NCBI RefSeq assembly: GCF_024699075.1
Contig: NZ_JAILQF010000357.1
Coordinates: 1 to 6,318 of the forward strand
DNA: 6,318 bases
Direction of reading: 5' to 3'
Source of the DNA: Butyrivibrio sp.
Lineage (GTDB): Bacteria; Bacillota_A; Clostridia; Lachnospirales; Lachnospiraceae
Part shown: piece by piece, positions 1 through 5,928 of the stretch
How positions within the stretch are numbered: position 1 is the stretch's first letter
How the letters are laid out: every line of letters begins with the position of its first letter
The notes under the pieces: model-generated
Seen by the model: only the letters and a program-made list of their open reading frames with translations
What the model was told of the DNA's origin: nothing
Database searches by the model: none
Program-made: the position numbers and the translations under genes

Positions 1-890
1 GCTGCAACAGGTCCAATACCCATGATCTGAGGGTCAACACCTGCGAGTTCTCCGCCGATCCATGTTGCCATTGGCTTAACACCGAGCTCTTTGGCCTTTT
101 CTTCGCTCATTACGATAATGGCAGCAGCGGCATCGTTGATACCTGAAGAGTTGGCAGCAGTTACAACACCGCCGTCTTTTTTGAAAGCAGGTTTAAGCTT
201 GGAAATATTCTCAGCAGTAACGCCTGCACGTGGCCCTTCGTCTGTGTCGAATATTATTGTTTCTTTCTTTTTCTTAACTTCAACAGGAACTATTTCGTCC
301 TTGAATTTGCCTTCAGCAATGGCTTTTTCAGCCTTCTGCTGACTCCATGCAGCGAACTCATCAAGCTGCTGCCTTGTAAGATTCCACTGCTCTGCGATAT
401 TTTCAGCTGTGATACCCATATGATAGTGATAGAATGCATCTGTAAGAGCATCAGTTATCATGGAATCTTCCATAGTTGCAGGACCCATACGATATCCAAA
501 GCGGGCCTGTCTCAGAAGATAAGGTGCCATAGACATATTCTCCATACCACCGGCTACAATGATATCTGCATCGCCCATGGAGATGAGCTTTGCTGCAAGG
601 TTAACACAGTGAAGACCTGATCCACAAAGGACGTTGATGGTAGTAGCAGGCACTTCTACAGGAATTCCTGCATTAACTGCTGACTGTCTTGCAGGATTCT
701 GACCTAGACCTGCCTGTATTACGCAGCCCATATATACTTCATCAACCTGTTCAGGCTTAATACCTGTTCTCTTAAGTGCCTCTTTGATAACAACTGTTCC
801 AAGCTCTGGAGCAGGTGTATTTGAAAGAGTTCCTCCCATTGTTCCTATTGCCGTACGGCATGCGCCGGCAAGTACAACCTTTCTTCCCAT
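1..890 (-). CDS. thlA: Acetyl-CoA C-acetyltransferase (thiolase), 3' end cut off by window
   Basis: Condenses two acetyl-CoA into acetoacetyl-CoA in the cytoplasm, the first committed step from acetyl-CoA to butyrate in Lachnospiraceae and clostridia. The visible 296 residues begin [17 protein letters not shown], a typical thiolase N-terminus. The catalytic nucleophile is Cys89 in [11 protein letters not shown], exactly the usual position, and NSSGIND at 247-253 matches the conserved CoA-binding loop region. Family members are about 390 residues, so roughly 95 are missing, including the C-terminal GHP histidine and the CGGG cysteine. The start is well supported: GGAGG at 896-900 sits five bases before the ATG. 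The gene has its own promoter (955-983) and is separated from the upstream esterase gene by a terminator. The biosynthetic role, rather than fatty-acid breakdown, is inferred from the family resemblance; the downstream genes that would confirm a butyrate operon are not in view. The symbol is by analogy with clostridial thlA. Confidence 0.93.
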   Translation of the reverse strand, partial: MGRKVVLAGACRTAIGTMGGTLSNTPAPELGTVVIKEALKRTGIKPEQVDEVYMGCVIQAGLGQNPARQSAVNAGIPVEVPATTINVLCGSGLHCVNLAAKLISMGDADIIVAGGMENMSMAPYLLRQARFGYRMGPATMEDSMITDALTDAFYHYHMGITAENIAEQWNLTRQQLDEFAAWSQQKAEKAIAEGKFKDEIVPVEVKKKKETIIFDTDEGPRAGVTAENISKLKPAFKKDGGVVTAANSSGINDAAAAIIVMSEEKAKELGVKPMATWIGGELAGVDPQIMGIGPVA

Positions 891-915
891 AAGTACCTCC
901 AATATGTTTTATGCA

Positions 916-947
916 TCTTCCTTTGAAGAAGTAGAGTTAATACTACT
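916..947 (-). other. Two tandem small hairpins in the thiolase 5' leader
   Basis: Reading the minus strand from the predicted transcription start (about 948), the RNA would begin with a 5-bp stem (AGTAG paired with CTACT, 8-base loop, 930-947). A second 5-bp stem follows directly (TCTTC, AAAG loop, GAAGA, 916-929). About 15 unpaired bases then separate it from the GGAGG ribosome binding site. A hairpin at the very 5' end commonly protects an mRNA from 5'-dependent decay; that role is inferred. The stems are short and could be chance. Confidence 0.35.
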
Positions 948-954
948 AATAATA

Positions 955-983
955 ATTGTATTCTTGAAGTAAACCCATTTCAA
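955..983 (-). promoter_or_regulatory. Sigma-A-type promoter of the thiolase gene
   Basis: On the minus strand a -35 box TTGAAA (978-983) is followed by exactly 17 bases and a -10 box TACAAT (955-960). Each matches the vegetative consensus at five of six bases, with optimal spacing. The predicted start is near 948, giving a leader of about 58 bases. An inverted repeat, TTGAA (964-968) and TTCAA (979-983) ten bases apart, covers part of the -35 box and the spacer, so a repressor could bind here. It does not match the Rex box known to control butyrate genes in clostridia. Confidence 0.75.
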
Positions 984-1012
984 CCTTGATATTAAATATA
1001 GCAGATAAAAAA

Positions 1013-1064
1013 AGCTTATAAAAAAGAGACCACTTCATGGCAGGTGCCAGGAAATGGTCTCTTT
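1013..1064 (-). terminator. Rho-independent terminator of the pectin methylesterase gene
   Basis: Bases 1023-1032 (AAAGAGACCA) are a perfect inverted repeat of 1055-1064 (TGGTCTCTTT). Further imperfect pairing inside (1034-1036 with 1051-1053, then GGC 1039-1041 with GCC 1046-1048) lengthens the stem. Read on the minus strand, the stem runs straight into TTTTTT and then a second T-run at 1007-1013. On the plus strand only a short T-run follows, so the terminator mainly serves the minus strand. It lies about 80 bases past the esterase stop codon and upstream of the thiolase promoter, which isolates the two units. Confidence 0.85.
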
Positions 1065-1142
1065 GTAGTGTGCCTTATGGCGTATGTGTGATCTTAAGTT
1101 GTTATTGATTTATTCAAGAAGATACTTTCAAGAAATCATATA

Positions 1143-4100
1143 TCATGCTTTCTTATCTTCTCGTGCCTGCATTTCGATTATGAAGATAACCATGCAACAT
1201 GCAAGCATGATGATTACAAGATGTGATGCAATAGATGAGTTGTCACCTGTTGAAGCAAGTCTTGTTGAATCAATTGTATTATCATTGGTTTCAACATTTG
1301 GATCGTCTGTTCTTGATGCTCCAAGTACTTCGCTTTCATCAGTAGTCTGTGTGCTTGTAACTGTTGTATCTGCTGTATCTGATGAAGTTGTATCAGAGCT
1401 ATCCTGTGATCCTGAAGCTGTTCCGGAATTTGATGACTGAGAGCTTGTGGACTCTTCGGAAGTAGCTGTAGTAGTTGTGGTAGCTGTAGTAGTTGTTGCT
1501 GTCTGCGTGCTTGAAGTACTATCTGTAGTTGCCTCTGAGCTTGATGAAGCATCAGAACTTGAGCTTGAATCTGATGAAGCATCAGAGCTTGAATCTGATG
1601 AAGCATCAGAACTTGAGTCTGAAGCTGCATTTGAGGCGTCCTTAGTAAGAGCAGCAGGTGTCCAGCCAAGAAGAGTTATATAATCAGAAACACCAAGATT
1701 AAGAGCTTCTTCTGTTTCGTATATTGTGCTGTTCTTATTACCATCAACTGTTCTTGTTTCCTGTGTTACAGCTACTCCGGAAACCATAGTATTGTATTCT
1801 TTGTAGTTTACATTATATGGTTGTACACCGCTCATAGAGTACCAGCCGGCATCATATATAGTAACATCGTCAGAAACAGTGGTGTTTTTAAAGGTAACCA
1901 TTGCCTTGCTATCCCAAGGTCTTCCAAGGTAGCTTGCACCAATAGTCTTGCCTCCATCAGGAGCTGTTATAGTGCAGTTATCAAAGAGATATCCTAAAGT
2001 AGCACCTTCACCTCTTGCAGCTGTGATATATGCGTGTTTATTTGATCCATCGCTGTAACCTTCAAACTGAAGTTCACAATTTTCGAATAACCAGTCACCG
2101 TATCCGAAGATATAGTCAGTATTACCTGAAATGTGGCTGTTTATAAAATATCCTTTAGTACCACTTCCTGTGTAGAGTGTATCCTGGCTTCCTCTTACAG
2201 TTACATTGTAAAATTCTGCATCTGTAGCTTCTATTGCAAGAGCTGTTGCTCTTTCTGTTGCTTCTTTACTTGTAACATCGGTAGCTTTTGTTCTTTCAAC
2301 ACTTGTATTTATGCTATAACCATATGCTGAAGCATCAGGTGTTATTCCATCTTCTATCTCTTCGTCTGTAACATACAGGTTGAAGGAGTTTTCAAAGGTG
2401 ATGCCATCTGCTTTAAAGCCTGTTGCACCGCTCTTTATATAAGTCGAAGCGCCCCATTTAGATACTATGTCTTTTGATGTCTTATTATAAGCTGCTTCTT
2501 CGCTGTAATAGCCGTCTGCTGCGCTGTAGTAGGTATATCCTATTCCGTAATACCATGTAAGAGTTACATCACCATCTGCTTTAAGGGTTACATTAGGTGT
2601 ATCAATAATAATCTGTTCTCTGTAAGTGCCTGCATTAATGTTGACAGTTACTCTTTGGTTCGTATCTGCTCTTGTTGCTGCAATAGCATCTATAGCTTCC
2701 TGGACAGTTTCGAAATTGTAGTCTCTGTCATCAGTATATCCTACATATATATCTGTAGCATCCCCTACTGTTATGTCTGATTTTTCTTTGGCAAAATAGA
2801 GATCTCTTTCTGTATCTTCGCCGCTTACTGTAACTGTAGTAGAAGTAGCATAGTCTGAATTTGAAGATTCAACCTTATAGGTTCCGTCTCTTAAACTTAT
2901 TTCATATCCGGCATTATCTTCAAGAATAGTAGCTTCGTATGAAGCTTTATCTTTAGTATTAATGAAAGTAAGTGTACCAAGGTTATCGCTTTCGCTTATA
3001 CCTATAAACTTTCCGCTTACTTTATATGTTTTAATAAGTGAAGCTTCGAAATTAGCTTCTGTGGTATCGCTTGTAACAGTTATGGTGTTATCTGATATCT
3101 CATAATCAGGGCAATTTGACAGTGTTACTGTATATGTTACACCAGGTTCAAGAATTGCATCTTCGAAGGAACCATCACTTTTAAGGTTTACTGATGATAC
3201 ATTTTTATTAGAATCAGTAAATGTGATCTTTGAATTATACTTATCTATATAATTGTCTTCGATTCCTGACACTGTACCATTTACACTGACAGTATCTGCC
3301 TTTATGATCGTAATATCATGTGTTGCAGATGAACCAGAAACACTTGAAGTTTCATCTGTTACAGCATATCCGACAATTCCTGATACGCTTATGTTATAGG
3401 TCTTATCATTATCAACATAAACGGCATATTTATTGGTATTATAATTAATATCTGCAGTTACGATATCTGTATCATTTGAATCAGTACTTGTAAAAATAAG
3501 CTTATAGCCTTCAGAAAGTGATACACCATCTTCAAAGCTTATATTACCTGAAAGGACACTGGAACTTTCTTTTACAATCCTGTAAAAATCAGGCTTTCCG
3601 CCATTTGTGTTTTCAGCATAAATTGTGTAAGTGCCACTTTGAGTAGCTGTAAATGTATATATTCCCGGAGCACTGCCAGTAAGCTCAAAAGTTTCGTCCT
3701 GCTCACCATTTTCTGATCTGAAATGGGCTGTTTCAGAAGTTGATGTAGAAGATGAGCTGAATTTTACTCCCATGTAGATGGTGAAAGTATCACCTTCTTC
3801 TACATCTGATATAGTTATATATCTGCTTTGTGGACTACCATTTTTTACAGATGTCTTACCATTAGCATAGTAATAACCATAGGAGGTGTAGCCATCTTCA
3901 AAGGTATTGATTCCTTTTTTGTTTGAGGCTTCATATGTCTTACCTTCAACGCTTTCTTTGGTATAGAATCTGTCACCTTTACCCATATAAAGAGTAAGAT
4001 TACCAAAAGATACGGAAGATTCTGAAGTTATGCTTGATGGATATTCTTTTCCATCACTATTTATATATGTTCCGATAGTACTTATATTGGAAATCTTATC

Positions 4101-5486
4101 TACTGTGATCATATCTGTAGCGTCGTCTATGCCGGATGCGTTACCACCAAAATCCCATACAGTAGTTTCTGATGATTCTACATCGTCAAGTGCTGATTTA
4201 GGATATGAGATAGAAATGCTATAAAGGAATACCTGACCTTCTGCAAGTAAAGTCACATAGCCATATCCTGAACCTGTATATTCATAGGTAGCACCTGATG
4301 AAAGCTTTGTACTACCATCAGCTAAGAAATAAGATCCGTTGTTATAATAGGTTACTGTAAGAGTACCTGCTCTGTTAAAAGGAACAACTATTAAAGTTGA
4401 GCCATTAACTATTGCATCATCAGTATCACCATTTTCTCTTGTCTCGAATTTACCTGTCGTAGCATCAATATATAGCTCTTTGTAAGTACCTGTAGATTTC
4501 TCAATATGTGTTGCGTTATCAGTATCGTAGGTAGTGAAATCCCAGGAAGAATTATCTACAGGATAGTTAAATTTGGATGAATAGTCTTTAGAAGTATCAG
4601 ATTCATTTGTAGTATCTGTATTTAGTGATACAGAAAGACTTTTTAAATATGTATTATCTTCATTTATTGTAAGCTTTAATATTGCAGCTGATGAACCTGT
4701 ATATTCATAGGTGTATGTGTAATTGTTTGACTCACCAGTAACGGTTGCTGCAAGATCTGTATCTCCATCACTAAGTGTAAATGTATAATTATTTTCGTAT
4801 GAAATGATAGTGATAATAGAATTAGCTGGTACTGCAAAATATATTAGAGTTCCTGCGTTAAGTTGTGTCCAACTGCCATTCATAGAATTGAATTTGCCAC
4901 CATTAGATGCATCTATATAGAGATTTTCATAAGAATATGTAGATCCCTCTACATGAGTATTTACACCATTTGTTGTAAAATCCCATGTTCTTTCTTCAGC
5001 CTTTGATATATCAACATATTCTGAAACGTCTGTATTTTCCTTAGTTGAGGATTCATCTGCTGAAGAATCTTTATCTGAAGCTGCTTTTGTAATGGAAGCA
5101 GAGTCATCAGATTCTTCTGTGTCGTCAGAGTCATCAGCTTCAGAGTCTTCTGATGAAGGACTATCTGATGCTTCAGCATCTGTATCATTATTCTCATTAC
5201 TATCAGAAGTAAGATCTTTATTAGAGCTGTTGTCATTATTGCCAGAGTTTTCACCATTATCTGATTCATCATCAGAAGAATCGTTGTCTGATGACTTCTC
5301 TGAGCTGTCAGTAGAAGCTAAATCAGATGTGCTTGAATCATCTGAAATATTAGTAGTAGCTTCATTTTTGATCTCTTCACTTTCCTGAGCCATGCTGGTT
5401 ACAACATTGCCACCAAGAAGTGTCATGCTAAGAAGCGCTGCGAGAATGAAACTTTGAATGCGCTTTTTGTTTGATTTGCCTTTCAT
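1143..5486 (-). CDS. Large multidomain cell-surface pectin methylesterase (CE8)
   Basis: Hydrolyses methyl esters of pectin (homogalacturonan), releasing methanol and exposing polygalacturonate for lyases and hydrolases. The 1447 residues show, in order: a signal peptide (KKR, hydrophobic stretch, likely cleavage SMA|QES after residue 33); an acidic Ser/Asp/Asn linker (34-165); three related modules starting W-D-F at 168, 315 and 444; three small beta-sandwich repeats (643-902); a CE8 right-handed beta-helix (about 905-1280); a Ser/Thr/Asp linker; and a sorting-type tail from Leu1410. Catalytic residues are intact: Gln1101-Asp1102 in GSQDTLYTG, nucleophile Asp1124 in NTDYIFG, and Arg1189/Trp1191 in YLGRPW. 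A typical CE8 enzyme is 300-400 residues, so about three quarters is accessory. The ATG start is supported by AGG at 5494-5496, seven bases upstream, by the good signal peptide, and by an in-frame TAA 24 bases upstream. It ends with its own terminator and is transcribed divergently from the gene at 5929. Catalytic function is near certain; the accessory roles are inferred. Confidence 0.95.
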   Translation of the reverse strand: MKGKSNKKRIQSFILAALLSMTLLGGNVVTSMAQESEEIKNEATTNISDDSSTSDLASTDSSEKSSDNDSSDDESDNGENSGNNDNSSNKDLTSDSNENNDTDAEASDSPSSEDSEADDSDDTEESDDSASITKAASDKDSSADESSTKENTDVSEYVDISKAEERTWDFTTNGVNTHVEGSTYSYENLYIDASNGGKFNSMNGSWTQLNAGTLIYFAVPANSIITIISYENNYTFTLSDGDTDLAATVTGESNNYTYTYEYTGSSAAILKLTINEDNTYLKSLSVSLNTDTTNESDTSKDYSSKFNYPVDNSSWDFTTYDTDNATHIEKSTGTYKELYIDATTGKFETRENGDTDDAIVNGSTLIVVPFNRAGTLTVTYYNNGSYFLADGSTKLSSGATYEYTGSGYGYVTLLAEGQVFLYSISISYPKSALDDVESSETTVWDFGGNASGIDDATDMITVDKISNISTIGTYINSDGKEYPSSITSESSVSFGNLTLYMGKGDRFYTKESVEGKTYEASNKKGINTFEDGYTSYGYYYANGKTSVKNGSPQSRYITISDVEEGDTFTIYMGVKFSSSSTSTSETAHFRSENGEQDETFELTGSAPGIYTFTATQSGTYTIYAENTNGGKPDFYRIVKESSSVLSGNISFEDGVSLSEGYKLIFTSTDSNDTDIVTADINYNTNKYAVYVDNDKTYNISVSGIVGYAVTDETSSVSGSSATHDITIIKADTVSVNGTVSGIEDNYIDKYNSKITFTDSNKNVSSVNLKSDGSFEDAILEPGVTYTVTLSNCPDYEISDNTITVTSDTTEANFEASLIKTYKVSGKFIGISESDNLGTLTFINTKDKASYEATILEDNAGYEISLRDGTYKVESSNSDYATSTTVTVSGEDTERDLYFAKEKSDITVGDATDIYVGYTDDRDYNFETVQEAIDAIAATRADTNQRVTVNINAGTYREQIIIDTPNVTLKADGDVTLTWYYGIGYTYYSAADGYYSEEAAYNKTSKDIVSKWGASTYIKSGATGFKADGITFENSFNLYVTDEEIEDGITPDASAYGYSINTSVERTKATDVTSKEATERATALAIEATDAEFYNVTVRGSQDTLYTGSGTKGYFINSHISGNTDYIFGYGDWLFENCELQFEGYSDGSNKHAYITAARGEGATLGYLFDNCTITAPDGGKTIGASYLGRPWDSKAMVTFKNTTVSDDVTIYDAGWYSMSGVQPYNVNYKEYNTMVSGVAVTQETRTVDGNKNSTIYETEEALNLGVSDYITLLGWTPAALTKDASNAASDSSSDASSDSSSDASSDSSSSSDASSSSEATTDSTSSTQTATTTTATTTTTATSEESTSSQSSNSGTASGSQDSSDTTSSDTADTTVTSTQTTDESEVLGASRTDDPNVETNDNTIDSTRLASTGDNSSIASHLVIIMLACCMVIFIIEMQAREDKKA
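1146..1259 (-). other. C-terminal cell-wall sorting-like signal (LASTG variant) of the esterase
   Basis: Residues 1410-1447 carry LASTGD, then a short polar stretch, a hydrophobic segment (about 1423-1437, including Cys1430-Cys1431) and a charged tail AREDKKA. This is the order of a sortase substrate: pentapeptide, membrane helix, basic tail. The canonical LPxTG proline is replaced by alanine (codon GCT). TGD directly after the pentapeptide position is common in Firmicute sorting signals. Actinobacterial class E sortases are known to use LAxTG, so the variant may be usable, but the sortase of this organism is not in view. The alternative is simple retention by the membrane helix. Confidence 0.7.
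1260..1658 (-). other. Ser/Thr/Asp-rich C-terminal linker of the esterase
   Basis: Residues 1277-1409 are almost entirely Ser, Asp, Thr, Ala and Gln, with SDSSSDAS units near the start and a threonine/alanine run in the middle. There is no predicted fold. Such stretches usually act as a wall-spanning stalk between an enzyme domain and the anchor, and may be O-glycosylated. Only the composition is seen; the stalk role is inferred from the position directly before the sorting signal. Confidence 0.8.
1537..1620 (-). repeat. Short 24-bp tandem repeat encoding SDSSSDAS units
   Basis: Two adjacent 24-base units (1567-1590 and 1591-1614) differ at a single base. A partly degenerate unit at 1537-1560 and a 6-base piece at 1561-1566 precede them, and a broken copy follows. 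Each unit encodes eight residues, covering about residues 1289-1317. Because 24 is a multiple of three, gain or loss of units would change stalk length without a frameshift. Confidence 0.8.
1659..2774 (-). other. CE8 pectin methylesterase catalytic domain (right-handed beta-helix)
   Basis: Residues about 905-1276. The domain opens with a family-typical segment (YNFETVQEAIDAI near 923-935, then TVNINAGTYREQIIID), the usual first strand of CE8 enzymes. It has an insertion of roughly 80 residues before the active site that includes YYGIGYTYYS, IVSKWGAST and FENSFNLYVT, a pattern seen in many bacterial and fungal secreted CE8 enzymes. The catalytic set is Gln1101, Asp1102, Asp1124, Arg1189 and Trp1191. 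The two aspartates are 22 residues apart, against 21 in Erwinia PemA. No key residue is missing, so activity is expected. Confidence 0.93.
2781..3560 (-). other. Three small beta-sandwich repeats preceding the CE8 domain
   Basis: Residues 643-902 contain three units starting VLSGNISF (644), VSVNGTVSG (733) and YKVSGKFIG (821), about 81-90 residues each. Each runs through a gly-x-tyr/val-type strand (KYAVYVDNDKTYNISV, DGSFEDAILEPGVTYTVTL, AGYEISLRDGTYKVES). The pattern of an opening V-x-G strand and a closing tyrosine-rich strand resembles carboxypeptidase-regulatory-like or Cna-B-like sandwiches. They probably act as a rigid spacer or protein/glycan contact. The family was assigned by eye only. 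Confidence 0.65.
3561..4991 (-). repeat. Three divergent W-D-F beta modules, probably carbohydrate-binding
   Basis: Three modules start at Trp168 (TWDFTTNG), Trp315 (SWDFTTYD) and Trp444 (VWDFGGNA). Modules 1 and 2 align well: LYIDA(S/T) followed by GKF, an NxGTLI/NGSTLI strand with VP, a (S/T)YxNN strand, L(S/A)DG, a TYEYTGS strand, and a closing LKSLSVSL / LYSISISY strand. Module 3 is longer, about 200 residues, with the same opening and a closing YTIYAENTNGG...FYRI strand. Similar W-D-F modules accompany pectin-active enzymes in gut bacteria, and a jelly-roll glycan-binding role is likely. This is inference; I cannot name a CBM family. Confidence 0.65.
4992..5387 (-). other. Acidic Ser/Asp/Asn-rich N-terminal linker of the esterase
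   Basis: Residues 34-165, directly after the signal peptide, are dominated by Ser, Asp, Glu, Asn and Thr, with almost no aromatic residues until TWDF at 167. The segment is strongly acidic and should be disordered. A second linker lies before the sorting signal, so the folded modules are bracketed by two flexible segments. The C-terminal one fits a wall stalk; the N-terminal one has no obvious anchoring job and might extend away from the cell or bind cations. Confidence 0.8.
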
Positions 5487-5504
5487 AAATATACCTGCTT
5501 TTCC

Positions 5505-5538
5505 GGATTATAAAAATCCAAATATTACGTTTTGTGAA
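5505..5538 (-). promoter_or_regulatory. Tentative esterase promoter with overlapping inverted repeat
   Basis: On the minus strand a perfect TATAAT lies at 5507-5512, 20 bases before the start codon. The nearest -35-like hexamer, TTCACA (5533-5538), is 20 bases further upstream, which is longer than normal, so the promoter would be weak or activator-dependent. The predicted leader is only about 14 bases and includes the AGG ribosome binding site at 5494-5496. The -10 box lies within a GGATT-N5-AATCC inverted repeat (5505-5519), which could be an operator or chance. Confidence 0.3.
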
Positions 5539-5622
5539 AGTCATTACATGCGTAAAGACGAGTCACGATGGCTATAATAGCAGATAGACAATCATTATTA
5601 GTATCATATTTTTAACTATTTT

Positions 5623-5636
5623 TGTAAGTACTTACA
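5623..5636. promoter_or_regulatory. Perfect 14-bp palindrome, cre-like operator candidate
   Basis: TGTAAGTACTTACA reads identically on both strands. Against the catabolite-responsive element consensus TGWAANCGNTWWCA it agrees at all defined positions except the central CG, which is TA here. It therefore looks like a LacI/GalR-family operator half-site arrangement, but not a canonical CcpA site. It lies about 137 bases upstream of the esterase start and about 290 upstream of the plus-strand start, so it could serve either promoter. The binding protein is unknown. Confidence 0.45.
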
Positions 5637-5649
5637 GTTTCCTATAAGG

Positions 5650-5753
5650 TGCGATTTTTACTGATAAAAAGCCTGGTTATTTATTGTTAAGTGCCTTTAA
5701 TTAATTCGCATACAAAAATTTCCTTACTAATTGGCTAAGGCAATCAAATCGCA
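5650..5753. repeat. Nested inverted repeats in the divergent region
   Basis: An 8-bp perfect inverted repeat, TGCGATTT (5650-5657) with AAATCGCA (5746-5753), encloses a 6-bp one, TGCCTT (5692-5697) with AAGGCA (5737-5742). A local hairpin TTTTTA-CTGA-TAAAAA (5655-5670) overlaps the first arm. If transcribed on the plus strand this could fold as a closed structured leader, but one 8-bp match is expected by chance in a region this size. Confidence 0.3.
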
Positions 5754-5801
5754 AGGGAAGTAACTTATTTATATGTGCGAAGTATGAGTTAATGAATCAA
5801 A

Positions 5802-5829
5802 TTATCACAAGCTACTTATGATATAAAAT
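5802..5829 (+). promoter_or_regulatory. Weak candidate promoter for the plus-strand membrane protein
   Basis: TTATCA (5802-5807) and TAAAAT (5824-5829), 16 bases apart, match the vegetative -35 and -10 at four and five of six bases. The start would be near 5836, leaving a leader of about 93 bases. The surrounding sequence is so AT-rich that other pairs score nearly as well, so this is a placeholder rather than a firm call. Confidence 0.25.
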
Positions 5830-5928
5830 CAAAATGACGATATTTATATATAAAATGATCAAGATAACTGCTGAATAGTTTAGCGCTCGATAGAAATTAA
5901 GATGTGCGTATCATTTTGGAGAAAATAA

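Larger units (their letters stand above)
5487..5928. other. AT-rich divergent intergenic region, 442 bp, no gene seen
   Basis: The region separates the start codons of the esterase (minus) and the membrane protein (plus). It should therefore hold promoters for both. I find no convincing open reading frame, tRNA or classical riboswitch in it. It does hold a candidate -10 box for the esterase (5507-5512), a 14-bp palindrome (5623-5636), nested inverted repeats (5650-5753), a weak plus-strand promoter candidate (5802-5829) and scattered TGCG/CGCA elements. Its size is generous for two simple promoters. Confidence 0.7.

Noticed and set aside
91..972. Plus-strand open frames at 91-342, 420-620 and 784-972
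   Set aside because: They are antisense to the thiolase gene or its leader, whose frame shows a complete family signature with the catalytic cysteine. They are shadows.
901..1020. A Rex redox-sensing site at the thiolase promoter
   Set aside because: Clostridial Rex boxes are TTGTTAA-N4-TTAACAA-like. The inverted repeat here is TTGAA-N10-TTCAA with different spacing and bases.
1113..1134. TTCAAGAA direct repeat, 14 bases apart, downstream of the esterase stop
   Set aside because: Two 8-base copies in an AT-rich 3' untranslated stretch can easily be chance, and no function is suggested.
891..1142. Esterase and thiolase as one operon
   Set aside because: They share a strand, but a strong intrinsic terminator (1021-1064) and a near-consensus promoter (955-983) lie between them.
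1462..1620. A CRISPR array or intergenic repeat in the repetitive stretch
   Set aside because: The repeats are contiguous, in frame and code for SDSSSDAS and Thr-rich units inside the esterase. There are no spacers.
1084..1683. Plus-strand open frames opposite the Ser-rich C-terminal linker (1084-1440 and 1447-1683)
   Set aside because: They lie antisense to the esterase. Their Ser/Glu/Val/Leu-rich composition is what the reverse complement of Ser/Asp/Thr codons gives, and they lack ribosome binding sites.
4961..5388. Open frames overlapping the N-terminal linker on both strands (4961-5272 minus, 5092-5388 plus)
   Set aside because: These are low-complexity frames produced by the repetitive Ser/Asp codons. 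They show no recognisable domain and no start signals.
5640..5928. A c-di-GMP (GEMM) or other classical riboswitch upstream of the sensor-like gene
   Set aside because: I found none of the conserved GEMM core (the GCACRCA...GGCAAACC type segment) or other familiar aptamer cores. Only generic inverted repeats are present.
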